Origin: Blumeriella jaapii
Taxonomy: Eukaryota; Ascomycota; Leotiomycetes; Helotiales; Drepanopezizaceae
DNA: 64,000 nucleotides
Assembly (NCBI GenBank): GCA_009599575.1
Contig: VWND01000064.1
Span: forward strand, 682,001 to 746,000
Direction: 5' to 3'
This document shows, one piece after another, positions 45,607 to 56,013 of this stretch. Position 1 is the first letter of the stretch; the number at the start of each line of letters is the position of its first letter. The translations under genes and the position numbers were made by a program. Below the pieces are notes generated by a model. The model saw only the letters and a program-made list of their open reading frames with translations. It did not search any database and had not been told where the DNA came from.

Positions 45607-47728
45607 AATGTCGGTAAAAGAAAGGAATGGTTATTTGATGGATGAACAAAAAAAAAAGCTTGTTCTTGACACTTTACTACCCTACTAGTATTATAGGTTG
45701 GGGTTTGTGAGTTGGGAGTCAACGGGCCAGAATCGAAGAAGGATCAAGGTAGAATCCGCAATTGCCTTCCCTCTCTCTGCCTTCTGGCTGTGTACAAGTC
45801 CCTCCTGTTCATCTTTCTCTTCCGTACCATCGTATAGGTAGGTAGGTAACCCCCCATCCACCCATGCCATAGCCCGAACCCCTTCTTTCCGCTTTTCCTC
45901 CCTCTGTGCGCGTCTTATCCTCTTGTCTGGTTCCGAACAGAGATGCGAATCCAAGAGTTCCTTTGCGACGAACGAACACTACCCGCCCAGGATGGATTAG
46001 AAGGGGGGGGTGGGGTTCAAGAGGGTGTAGGTAGGTAGGGTGTAAGCGAGAAAAGGAAGGTCGGTCTCCCTCGAAATCGTGTTTACATTACGTGTTTGTC
46101 GGAACGGGATCGCGACAGATGGGGTATTCGTTGTTGATTGAATTGGAATCTGGGGAAGAACTTTCCTTCTCCTCCACTTTTTTTTTTTTTTGGTTTTCTG
46201 CTTTGATAAATAGATGCTGAGGAGAATTGAAGACGGAGGGGTGTGGGAACGTGAAGTTATCACCGCTCGCTGAGAGACAGACAGACGTGTTATAAGTAAA
46301 CACCTGTGTTTCCCGGAATGGGAAAGACTTGCTTTTATTGTGTTTCCTGCTTCGTGTGGAAATGTAGGTGGGATAGGTCAGTTTGTCTTGTTGGTTAGGC
46401 TTGAAGTGTTCCTTTCTTTTCTGAGTCGTTTTGGCACAGACAGGAAGGCCGAGTAGGAGATATTTGTTCGGGGAGGATGGAGACAGGAACGGAATACACA
46501 GCGTTTTTCGAATTTTGTTTCTTACCATAGGTATATCGATATGATTATAAACTTGGAACTATTTTTCACATTTGGATTTTGACTTGTAACGGCACTCGAG
46601 TAGCACAGTATGAGATTTCGAAGTGTATTCTCATGTTCAAACAACGAGACTAGAACATCCGTAGGCAACATAAGTATCTAGGTAGAAGCTCTATTTTATC
46701 CTCGAGCTTGTACTCGAAGCAACTCTTGTGCCTCTCCTTGCTCATTACTTGCTTGCTCTGGCCGAACATCTTTTGAACATTCACTAACGATCCGTACCTG
46801 TACAGCAGGAGGCCGCGCTGCATGACATGAGCAAATGTTCTGTTGCTTGCGTACACATGCAGTACCATGTAAGGATATGATATAGAGATATGTAGCCAGT
46901 GAACTTGGTCAAACAGGCACAGCGAAGCGTACGTTCTCATGCTCGCACCTAGTATACTACCTTACACATACGTGCTTATACTCTGATGTTGCGTTTCAAT
47001 CAGCGACCCAGTCGTTAGCACAATTCTTTGGCTTTCTTGGGGGAAAAAAGAAAAATCCTTTTCAGATTTAAAATTGACCTGACTACATAGCGAGCTTAAT
47101 ATCAACAAAGCCCTGTAGAAAAGGAGAAAAGAGAACCGGCTTTCAGACCTTCTGTTTTCCAGGCCCTGTGGTGGTGGCGGGAGGTTGGTAGTGATAAAAG
47201 AAAAAGAGGTGAAAATGTTCTTCGGTTCTATTGTCCTGAAGCTTACTTGTTGATCGTACTTCATCACACCTGACTCGAGAAAGAGAAAGACCATGAAGAT
47301 GAAGATGATAGTGATGTAAGAGAGAAGAAGTCATATATCAATGGTATATAGCTTATACGATGAACCGGACATCTATCCTCATACAACTCTATTCGATCGT
47401 GTGTGACCGAGCACCGTTTATATATGCAATGCCTGTATTTACAGTAAGTTGCCGTCAACTGGTTCCTGCACCTGTCCCTCTAAGTCGTGTCACTTTATTC
47501 GTACTCGTTGTCTGATGCGCCCAACTCCGGATTTCCTTGTCCCACGTCTACAGTGGAACGACACATGGGGCTAACCCTGAAGCACCCATCGTCTACCCGA
47601 CTTTGGAGAGAAAACGTGGTCGTATATTCTCTTCGCTCGCACTGCTGGCATAGCTCTTCCTTCCCGAGGACCAAGCACCGAAGCAGCGCCTACACATGGG
47701 CAATGAATCAGTAAGCCAATTGCGCCCC
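45607..47728. other. 2.1-kb spacer, convergent 3' ends
   Basis: No gene seen. AGGTAGGTAGG steps occur at 45836-45848 and 46027-46039; T/A-rich stretches follow at 46180-46190 and 47040-47110. Confidence 0.55.
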
Positions 47729-49060
47729 TCATAGTTCAAAGCAAGAGCCCAGATCGGTAAACAGATCCCCGGCCACGACATCGATGCCGCCAGCGTGCTT
47801 ATCCTCGACGCCGAACCCGATCAGCAAGAGGTCATCGATGAAGCCGTGGTACTTCATCCCCTTCTGCTTCCAGGAGATGCTGGTCACGTAGACCATCTCC
47901 GTCTGGTTCCACTCCGTCCCCTCCTTGAACTCGTTCGGCTTCGTGCCCGTCCCCTCCCCGCCCCGGCCGTGGATCCAGAGCGGCCGCTGGGAGATGGCGT
48001 ACAGATCGAAGGGCGCCGTCTGCCGGAACATCATCACGTACGGCTCGTACACGCTGTGGAAGTCCACATAGGTCTTGTAGTGGAACAGCGTGAAGATGAA
48101 CGTGTTCTGCTCCGTCGCCGCGCAGGCCGGGTCCGCCCGCTCGCACATGGTCACGGCCAGCGAGTTCGTCGCCTGGTGGATCTTCGCGCGCTCGCGCGTG
48201 GCATCCGGCATGCGGGCCTGCAAACACTTTGCGTCGTCCAGCGCCAGGGGCGCGAGGTCCTCGCCGACCGTGCCGTCGAAGTTGAGCTTCGCAAAGGCGC
48301 GCCGGGGCGACACGTCGTAGTGCACGTAGTAGCTGCCCTTGAAGTCCCAGAAGGCGAACCAGTTCTTCTCCATCGGCATGTAGACGCCCGGCCGGTGCAG
48401 CTCGGTCGGCCGGTGGAAGGTCTCCTCGTCGGCCGTGATCTCGAGCTCGATGCCCCAGTCCGTCAGCATCCGGAGATCCTGGATCCACTGCCCGAGGCAG
48501 GTCGTCGCCACGCCGTTCGACCCGAAGATGGCGTACGGCTTGATGGGCCCGTAGAAGACGCGCGCGTCGCGCGGCCCGATGGAGTTGTGAAGATACTCGA
48601 TCTCCGTGTTCAAGCACTTGGTGCCAACCGTGGCCGGGATGGGCAACATGCCCGGCGGCTCGACGCACGCGAGCACGCCGTCGTCCCGGAACTGGGCATT
48701 GCAGACGATCTCGGCGAAGAAGATGGTTTGCGGGATCTTGCTGGGCGGTCGCTGGGCGACGATGATCCACGTGTCGTTCCAGTGCGGATGCGGCACGAAG
48801 TTGACGTTCGCGGCCTTCTTGTGGTCGCCGAACTGCACGTCAAAGTAGGTTCCGTCAGCCCTCGAGACGGAGCGGAGGATCGTGTGCGTCTTGGAGCCGT
48901 CGGGCCGGCTGGGACATTCGATGTTGAAGCTCTGGGAGAACCTGTGCTGCTGCGAGCCGATGACCCTGGACGCGAGGGGGACGGGGAAGGGCGAGTAGTT
49001 GTAGAGGCCAAAGAGGAGGACCAGCACTATCAAAAATGCATATCTCGCTCTGGGTAGCAT
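47729..49060 (-). CDS. Type II membrane protein, possible glycosyltransferase/propeller domain
   Basis: A single exon of 443 residues. A short basic tail (MLPRARYA) precedes one membrane span (FLIVLVLLFGLY), so the body faces the Golgi lumen or outside. The lumenal part is one globular unit with eight or more Cys and three or more NXT/S sequons (for example NDT and NQT). Patterns such as GPRDARVFYG..YAIFGSNG, DFKGSYYVHYDVSP, VYVTSISWK and YHGFIDDLLLIGFGVED resemble repeated blades of five-bladed propeller enzymes (GH43/GH130-like or fungal beta-mannosyltransferase-like), but I do not recognise the exact family. The C-terminus GGIDVVAGDLFTDLGSCFEL looks conserved. Adjacent to an acyltransferase and a GT32 gene. 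Confidence 0.7.
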   Translation of the reverse strand: MLPRARYAFLIVLVLLFGLYNYSPFPVPLASRVIGSQQHRFSQSFNIECPSRPDGSKTHTILRSVSRADGTYFDVQFGDHKKAANVNFVPHPHWNDTWIIVAQRPPSKIPQTIFFAEIVCNAQFRDDGVLACVEPPGMLPIPATVGTKCLNTEIEYLHNSIGPRDARVFYGPIKPYAIFGSNGVATTCLGQWIQDLRMLTDWGIELEITADEETFHRPTELHRPGVYMPMEKNWFAFWDFKGSYYVHYDVSPRRAFAKLNFDGTVGEDLAPLALDDAKCLQARMPDATRERAKIHQATNSLAVTMCERADPACAATEQNTFIFTLFHYKTYVDFHSVYEPYVMMFRQTAPFDLYAISQRPLWIHGRGGEGTGTKPNEFKEGTEWNQTEMVYVTSISWKQKGMKYHGFIDDLLLIGFGVEDKHAGGIDVVAGDLFTDLGSCFEL

Positions 49061-50541
49061 CTTGCACGGTTACACGTACTACTCTTATGACCAGAATGAT
49101 GATAAGATTAAGTACAACCACGCTCCAGATCGACAGGCGAAGAAAATCAAAAAACTTCCAAGACGCAAGTCCTCCAGGTTGCAGCGGGTGTTGAAGATGG
49201 TGACGATGCCAAGTTTGACGAAAGGTGAAATCGGGCTTTGTATGAAAGTCTGCCACGGGAAAGGGGTAAGTGGGTGATGCTGCTCCTTTCCAGAAGATGT
49301 GCTACAGGCTGGCGATTGGGCACCTTCCGTTCTTCTAGTGCTCTGCCAGAGACAACGGCTTCCGCTAGTACAGTAGATGACCCTGTCTTCTCCTGTGAGT
49401 AGGTACTGTACTGTAGGTACTGTGTACGTAGGTCGGAGATTCGCAGTCAAGCAGATATCTTCTACACGATGAGTGACTGGTATTTCTGGTTAGCACGGTA
49501 TGAGTGAATTCCACTTCTGGACTTCTAGCTTTCGCGTATAAGCCGGCGTTTTCCCGCGCATAACTCGTGGCTCGTAAGGATGCGTCTTGCTTTCTGCCGA
49601 CCGAGGCTGCTTGGTGGTTACATCATACATCTTAGATATGTACAGTACAGCAGGTCTCATATATCGCGTCGCCGGCCCAATTTAAGCGAGATTCCAGAAC
49701 GTCGACGTCGAGGCCCACGGCTGTACAGCACATCTCTCCCCGTCTGACCTCTTCCTTATCTCCCACCTCACAGTAAGACGCTAAGCAAACAACAAGAGCG
49801 TGCCAGTGTGACGATTGATGCTTAAAACGGCGGCACCGGAAATGGCTGATCATGAGGATCAATGCCGTTCGGAGCATTGTTGCATCTGTGTTGCTTTTGC
49901 CTTTGTTTTGTTTCGCTTATGCTCAAGGATCAATCGGAGATTCTGCAGGGTTCGGCTATTTCTCGTATCCCCCCCTATCGCTCAATCTCAGTTTTCCTAT
50001 ACCATAGTATGTACGAACGCCCCAGGATCCACTCTTGCTTTCAAAGTTCCGCCACTGTGAAGGTCGTGCATGAAGGAGGCAGTCGTGTGTCCGACATGCC
50101 TCCGCGGACGCCTCCTTCCAATGCTTCAGGGTCTCGTTGGTCACCACCATACCACCAAGCGATTTGCAAAATCCCATCTGCATGTACGATACCTTAAAAA
50201 TCTCGGTATACTTACCACCCATGGAATGTACATTCCACGCCTCTTTCAGACGTGAAGCCAGTTGCATCATAATCGTACTCGCGCTACTCCAATCCAAGAT
50301 GTAGCAAAATTTGATTTTGTAAGATACAGTAGGTAAACCACGGCAATCTTCAAAGTTGGGTGCCGCCTCGAACACTTAATGAGATTGTATACCGACCTGC
50401 GACGGTCATGATCTGATCTTAAATGCCTTCCCATCTACACATCATTAATTTGCGTGATACCTGTCTATTCAATCTGCTACCCAACCCTTGAGTGAAAAAC
50501 GCCTACTCGCCTACCCGTCATATCGGCTTACCCTCGATTGT
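49061..50541. other. Spacer between the type II protein and the acyltransferase
   Basis: No supported gene. A GTACTGTACTGTAGGTACTGT cluster is at 49403-49422. Confidence 0.55.
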
Positions 50542-52062
50542 TTATTCTTTCGCTGACGCGCCCTGAAGTCTCTTATACAGATTCTGACCAAACCTCACGC
50601 TCGGCGTGTCGATGAACCGGGTCACCATCTCCGCGAACCAGAGCGTTGTGGGTAGCAGAATCAGCTGCGGGAGCAAGAACCCCCATTCCAGGCCGAGCGG
50701 CCCGGCGTGCGACAGGGGCCAGGCGTTCATCCACCCGGGGATCCCATGCAGGTGGTGATCCCGCACCCAGCCAGCGGCGGAGTAGATGCGATCGCCGACG
50801 ATGTACAGCACTGGGCCGTGGACGAGGTACAGGCCGAAGGAGATCTTGCCCAGGTACTGACAGAAGCGGCCCTCGAAGAAGCGCTTCAGCCACGCGATGT
50901 GCGGCACGGCCGCCACCGTGAACACGGCCGCCCAGAACAGATAGAACCACTTGTAGTCGAAGACGGCCTGCGGTTTGAGGAACGAAAGGAGGTACCACCC
51001 GCGGGTGCTGCGCAACACGGTGAGGTCTTGGGTGTGGGCGGGCACGCCCCCGAGGTACACGCCGATAACCAACAGGTGATAGGCGACGATCTGCTTGTAA
51101 GGCTCCAGGCGCTCGCAGAAGCGAGGCAGGTTGTCGTTGAGCGCCAGAAGATCAAGGTCCGCGAGAAGCTGCCCAGCCATGAACATGGCGTAATGCGCGC
51201 CATCGGTGATATACATGAAGTAGTAGACGAGCGCGAGCTCACACCACAGCCGCGCGTTCCTCGAGAAGCGGGAGAAGGCAATCACCGAGATGTAGATGGC
51301 CATCGACCCTTTGAATTCCACGGGGATGGTCCAGATGTGCCCGTTGTAAGTGAAGAAGGGGTTGCCGCCGTTGTCGTACATGAAGCTGAAATTCTTGGTC
51401 TGCACGTACCAGTTCCAGAGCTCCTCGCCGTAGGTGGCTTTGTGAAGATAGTCGTCGGTCCAGAATCCGGGGTAGTGTGTCAGCGTCATGTAGACGAAGG
51501 TCGTGGCCATAACGGGCATCCAGAGACGCAACCACCGTCGGAACAGTGCCGAGGAAACATTATCGCTGAACTTGCTGTGATCGCCCGCCTGGAGCAGTTG
51601 CAGTGGTTTCGCCGACAGGACGTATCCCGAGATGACGAAGAAGACAGGAACCGCGAAATGGCCGCCCGTGAAGAATGAGCGGATGAAGGGGATGGTCGCG
51701 AAGTAGTGTTTGCCCTTGTAGCCGAACCCGTTCTCAAAGAACTCGGAGTCTCCGTCGCGATCGCGGACCCAGAGCTCGTTATGCTGGATGTACACCAAGA
51801 ACGCGGCAAATCCTCTCAGGCCATCCAGATACGAGGTGCGAAAGAGCGGCTTCTTCACCGCAGGGCCTTTGGTGAGGATTGACGGCCGCACGATGTCGAG
51901 AAATTTATGCCAGGCGCGTTTGAGCGTCGGGCTCCTGAACTCAGGCCTGCTGTTGGGCCAGTATCCCTTCTCGAGCAGGTGTTCCTTATCGCGTTCTTCC
52001 TGCGCCATGGTGTTTGTCTGCCAGCTGGTCGGTGAATCAGGATGATTGAAGGTCGTCGACAT
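50542..52062 (-). CDS. Acyltransferase-3 family integral membrane O-acyltransferase
   Basis: A single exon of 506 residues. The family (NodX/OafA-like) moves acetyl or other acyl groups to sugars or other lipophilic acceptors. The start of the domain is clear: SYLDGLRGFAAFLVYIQHNE (about 77-96), then the IPFIRSFFTGGHFAVPVFFVISG block with the conserved SGYVLS, RRWLRLWMPVMATTFVYM, and repeated hydrophobic segments to the end, including LGKISFGLYLVHGPVLYI. About ten membrane spans are likely. The usual catalytic His (HNE here) is present. The N-terminal 70 residues are cytoplasmic and charged. An in-frame Met18 (MAQEERD) is an alternative start. Confidence 0.9.
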   Translation of the reverse strand: MSTTFNHPDSPTSWQTNTMAQEERDKEHLLEKGYWPNSRPEFRSPTLKRAWHKFLDIVRPSILTKGPAVKKPLFRTSYLDGLRGFAAFLVYIQHNELWVRDRDGDSEFFENGFGYKGKHYFATIPFIRSFFTGGHFAVPVFFVISGYVLSAKPLQLLQAGDHSKFSDNVSSALFRRWLRLWMPVMATTFVYMTLTHYPGFWTDDYLHKATYGEELWNWYVQTKNFSFMYDNGGNPFFTYNGHIWTIPVEFKGSMAIYISVIAFSRFSRNARLWCELALVYYFMYITDGAHYAMFMAGQLLADLDLLALNDNLPRFCERLEPYKQIVAYHLLVIGVYLGGVPAHTQDLTVLRSTRGWYLLSFLKPQAVFDYKWFYLFWAAVFTVAAVPHIAWLKRFFEGRFCQYLGKISFGLYLVHGPVLYIVGDRIYSAAGWVRDHHLHGIPGWMNAWPLSHAGPLGLEWGFLLPQLILLPTTLWFAEMVTRFIDTPSVRFGQNLYKRLQGASAKE

Positions 52063-54282
52063 GGCTGCTGGCGCAAAGTTTCCAGGGTCGTGATATTCTC
52101 TGTCTCTCTCTCTCTCTCTCTTTCGACTCGATCAAAGCCAACACCAACCCGACTCGTTCACGATGCGTCAACCATAAACAGGTTTTTTTTTGGTGGGTTT
52201 TTTTCTGGGGACAGGGCGAAATTCCGATTAAGCCCCAAGATAGCGTTTGCACAGCACTTTTGAAATTTAGTCGCCAACTAGACCGTACACACCGGACTAG
52301 TACGGTAGGTCCAGGTTGTTGAATGCTTTCTCGATAGCGTCACATGCATCGGCCGATGTAGTGTGCGGCCGGCTTGCTTCCAAGAACTTCGGAGTACCTC
52401 ATGATTCGCATCAGCATTGCTTCGTTCCTGCAGGTTTTCATCTAAAGCCCGCAATGCATGGCGATGCATGCTGCCATGGAAGATGTTGGCAAAAACCTTG
52501 TCGCCCCCTCATCCTGCTTTGCCGTACTGTGTAGTGTACTCGTTGTTGAAGGGAGACTTGCCCCGATCAGGATCGTTGACTCCACCTGGGCAAAGCCGCA
52601 GTGTTACTGTACGAGTCAACACTTGTTGATACTCACCACAGTTTCCGAGTTTCCGTGCCACACCCAGCTGAACCCTTTCGCCAATCTTATACTCATGTAG
52701 CAGAGAACGGTGTTCACGACTTTCGTTCTAGTCCTGGATCCTCAGGTTATCCCGTCCTGGATCGACAGCTGCGTGCATGGCGAGCAAGGCCCTCCAGGTC
52801 GCCCCTATGAACTGTACACATACAGTACAGTACACACTGTGGTTACGAAGTACGATGGGCCCAATTGGTCTGCGCCCTTTGATTAATCTTTGAACCCCAC
52901 CTCGATAGGGGAGGGGCTCGATGGCCCCAGTAGAGTAGCTACTGCTACTGCTGGCTCGTGTGGCTTTCTTCTTTTCTTCTTGTTCTCCTTTCTTTCTTCT
53001 TTCGAGCTTGAAGATGTGGTACATTCACAATGAAACGCGACTCGTGAGTCCGCCCTATCCGCCGACTTGATCTCGAGCTGATTCCAAGGCTCTTTATTCT
53101 TTTTTTCTTCTTTTCATCTCGTGCTTGGATAATGTTAGACTTTGCTGGCCAATCTAGAAGCACAGGTCAATACGGCCTGATGGCTAACCATGGAAAAGGT
53201 TGGAACGGAATCCCGAAATTGACAAGAGGCCGGAAAAGTATAAATCTATCCGGTTTAGCCTGAATGCTGCATCCTGTATCATGTATCCCGTATCCCGTAC
53301 CGTGCTGCAAAGTAAAGTAGAGTACTTCTACACACTTGTACTGTGTACACCCTTACCCTGTGCCTCACTTCATGCCACGCGAGGCGGCGCTAAACTCTTG
53401 CACGAGGCTACCGTAAGTACGAACGCTTGAACGAGTGGCCTCGGAATCTTCAATGACCTTGCAACTCCGTCTGCTGCACACTTGTCAGTCATGTTCGCCC
53501 TGCTGTCGTGCGGATTCTGTTTGGTCTCCCTGACTGTGGCCTGGCTGGCAATTCACAGGCTGATTTGTGGTGAAATTATGCTTTGCGAGCCCAGCGCCCA
53601 CCCTGCCAAACGTACCGTGCCTGGCCGCCCAAGACTCTTGTCCCCGGGCTTTCTCTCTTGGGTTAAACGAGCTGGCGTGACTAGCGAGCTTAGACTTTGA
53701 AAAGTCGAGCCAGTCAAGTTCGTCATGACAGGATCATCCAGGGCCCGCCCCCGCTGCATGCTGATCTATACCCAAAAGACGATACGTTGCCTTTCGTGGT
53801 AGCCCGCGGTTCAATCGAGGTCCAGTCAAATGTTGGCGCTTGCAGGCCCAGAAATTCCCGCTTGACTTTTTCGACTGGCGTTTTTCTCGCGCTGGATTTC
53901 AAGCTCGCCCTCTCCTTAGAGCATTTGGGACGACTTTTTACCTACGTACGAACCAAAAATGTCTCTTCTCAATCACGACAGACCGGACGCCGCGGACACG
54001 GCAGATGCCGCTTCCTACTCTCCGCCAGGAGTAGTGCCAACCAGACAGATGGGTCATCATCGTAATAGTAGTAGCTCAACAACGATGTGGCTCGAGAGCA
54101 TAGCTCCGGGCGGATCTCACGCGGCGGCGTCTGTGAGGACCCATGATGACAGGGAAGATCCAATGGTCGCTGCAAAGGTATTTCTCATATGCTCGTGGGC
54201 TGCCCTCAGAATCAAAATTCTTACCTGGGTCGATATCTCGCGGACGTTCCTTCACCGGCTTCTTCGCAAGCACAACCCCACG
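52063..54282. other. Divergent spacer acyltransferase / GT32
   Basis: No gene supported. It holds (CT)n at 52102-52122, a T-run near 52182 and an ACAGTACAGTACAC cluster near 52820. An in-frame ATG at 53959 may be the true GT32 start (see that entry). Confidence 0.5.
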
Positions 54283-56013
54283 ATGGAGAAGTATCGTCCC
54301 GCGCTGTCGCCGACGCAGAACAAGTTCGGGAATCGCGTCCCGAAGCAGGTCCAGCGATGCTTGCCACTCTATCTGGGTGTCCTCTTTTTCCTCATCCTCA
54401 TCACCAATCTGGACCTCTTGACCCCCTCGAGCGCTGACGTTGCGAAACGGGGTGTCGGCTCCAAGAAGGGTGTCTCGAAGGCCGGAAGCGCCCTTGCGAC
54501 CATCCCAGATGCCTTTCCCAAGAAGATCTGGCAGACGTGGAAGGTCGACGTCCTGGCATTTGAGGAGAGAGATCTGGGCCGCGCCAGGACTTGGACGGCG
54601 AACAACCCGGGATATCGATATGAGGTGCTCACCGACAACAACGACATGTACTACGTCGAGACGCACTTTGGGCCCGAAGGGCTCGATCGTCCGGACATTG
54701 TCGACATGTACCGAGCGCTCACGGCGCGCATCATCAAGGCGGATCTGCTCCGGTATCTGATTATGTACGTCGAGGGAGGCGTCTACGCGGACATCGACGT
54801 CGAGAACCTGAAGCCCATCGACCGCTGGCTGCCCAAGCGCTTCAGCGAGAAGGAGGTCGACATTGTCATCGGAGTCGAGGTTGACGAGCCCACGTTCGCC
54901 ATGCATCCCATCCTGGGCCAGAAGTCGCGGTCCTTCTGCCAATGGACCTTCATGTCCAAGCCGGGCAACCCGTTCATGCTGCGCCTGATCGACGGCATTC
55001 TGGCCTGGCTCAACGGCATTGCGAAGAAGGAAGGCAAGGAGATCGGGGAGATAGTGTTGGACTTCGACGAGGTCCTCACCGGCACCGGTCCCTCGGCCTT
55101 CACCACCGCCGCGCTGGCCGAGATGAGCGCTCGCGAGGGCAAGGACGTCACCTGGGAGACCTTCCACAACCTGGACGAGGCCATCCTGATCCAAGGCATG
55201 CTGGTCTTGAACGTCGAAGCCTTCGCTGCCGGCCAGGGCCACTCGGATTCGGGCAACCACAAGTCGCGGTTCGCGCTCGTCAAGCACCGTTACCACGCCT
55301 CTGCCTGGACCGATGCGCACCCGCGACACACCCACCCGGCCTATGGCGAAGTCGAGAAGTGCAACTGGAACCCGGAGTGTGTGGCCATGTGGGACGTCAA
55401 CGTGGCGGCGTACGACCAGCTGTCCGAGACGGACAAGGCGAAGCTGATTGAGATCAAGAAGGCCAACGACGAGGTTGAGCGTGTCAAGGCCGAGCAGGAG
55501 TCGCGCTTCCTGGAGGCGCTTGAGAAGCAGGAAGCCGCTAAGCCCAAATTCGACATGCCCGTGCTCGAGCCCGGCCCGCCCGGCGGACAGACGCCGTTCG
55601 CCGACGGTGCCGCAGCACCCGGCCCCGACCTGGGCGCGCTCCCGGATGCCGTGGTCGGGCCGGCGCCCGAGGCTGGTCTGGTCAACCTGGCGCCGGCCGG
55701 CCCGGCGGATGCGGCGGATGCGTTCCCCGCCGATGACAAGCTGGCCGCAGCCGAGAAGCTCGCAGCTACGGCCGCGAGCCCCGCCGATGACAAACTCGCC
55801 GCGGCCGAGAAACTCGCCGCCACGGCCGAGAAGCCGGCCACCGACGCCCTCGCCGCAACCGAGAAGGTCGTCGTGGCAGCCGAGAAGCTCGCGGACGAGA
55901 AGACCGCCGCCGCTGCGAAGGAGAAGACGGCTGCAGACAAGGCCGGCGATGTCAAGGCCGCCACACAAGAGCAGAAGCAAGCCAAGAATGCATCCTCCCC
56001 CAAAGCCGCGTGA
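54283..56013 (+). CDS. GT32 glycosyltransferase (OCH1-like) with a repetitive C-terminal tail
   Basis: Single exon; 576 residues from this ATG. A cytoplasmic tail and a membrane span at about 26-43 (LPLYLGVLFFLILI) give the type II Golgi layout. The GT32 domain (about 65-345) contains FPKKIWQTWK, ARIIKADLLRYLIMYVEGG and the DXD motif YADIDVENL (Asp170-Asp172), which binds Mn2+ and the sugar nucleotide. GT32 includes the initiating alpha-1,6-mannosyltransferase Och1, so a role in N-glycan outer chain or related glycan is likely. From about 400 the protein is Ala/Glu/Lys/Pro-rich, with imperfect repeats of PADDKLAAAEKLAATA (about 480-560), absent from Och1. A 324-nt upstream in-frame extension begins at ATG 53959 with a good context; I cannot decide between them. 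Confidence 0.85.
   Translation: MEKYRPALSPTQNKFGNRVPKQVQRCLPLYLGVLFFLILITNLDLLTPSSADVAKRGVGSKKGVSKAGSALATIPDAFPKKIWQTWKVDVLAFEERDLGRARTWTANNPGYRYEVLTDNNDMYYVETHFGPEGLDRPDIVDMYRALTARIIKADLLRYLIMYVEGGVYADIDVENLKPIDRWLPKRFSEKEVDIVIGVEVDEPTFAMHPILGQKSRSFCQWTFMSKPGNPFMLRLIDGILAWLNGIAKKEGKEIGEIVLDFDEVLTGTGPSAFTTAALAEMSAREGKDVTWETFHNLDEAILIQGMLVLNVEAFAAGQGHSDSGNHKSRFALVKHRYHASAWTDAHPRHTHPAYGEVEKCNWNPECVAMWDVNVAAYDQLSETDKAKLIEIKKANDEVERVKAEQESRFLEALEKQEAAKPKFDMPVLEPGPPGGQTPFADGAAAPGPDLGALPDAVVGPAPEAGLVNLAPAGPADAADAFPADDKLAAAEKLAATAASPADDKLAAAEKLAATAEKPATDALAATEKVVVAAEKLADEKTAAAAKEKTAADKAGDVKAATQEQKQAKNASSPKAA

Noticed and set aside
47795..49057. 420-codon plus-strand frame
   Set aside because: Antisense shadow of the 47729-49060 gene, rich in Arg/Val/Asp because of the GC bias.
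54076..55980. 634-codon minus-strand frame
   Set aside because: Antisense shadow of the GT32 gene, which has clear domains.
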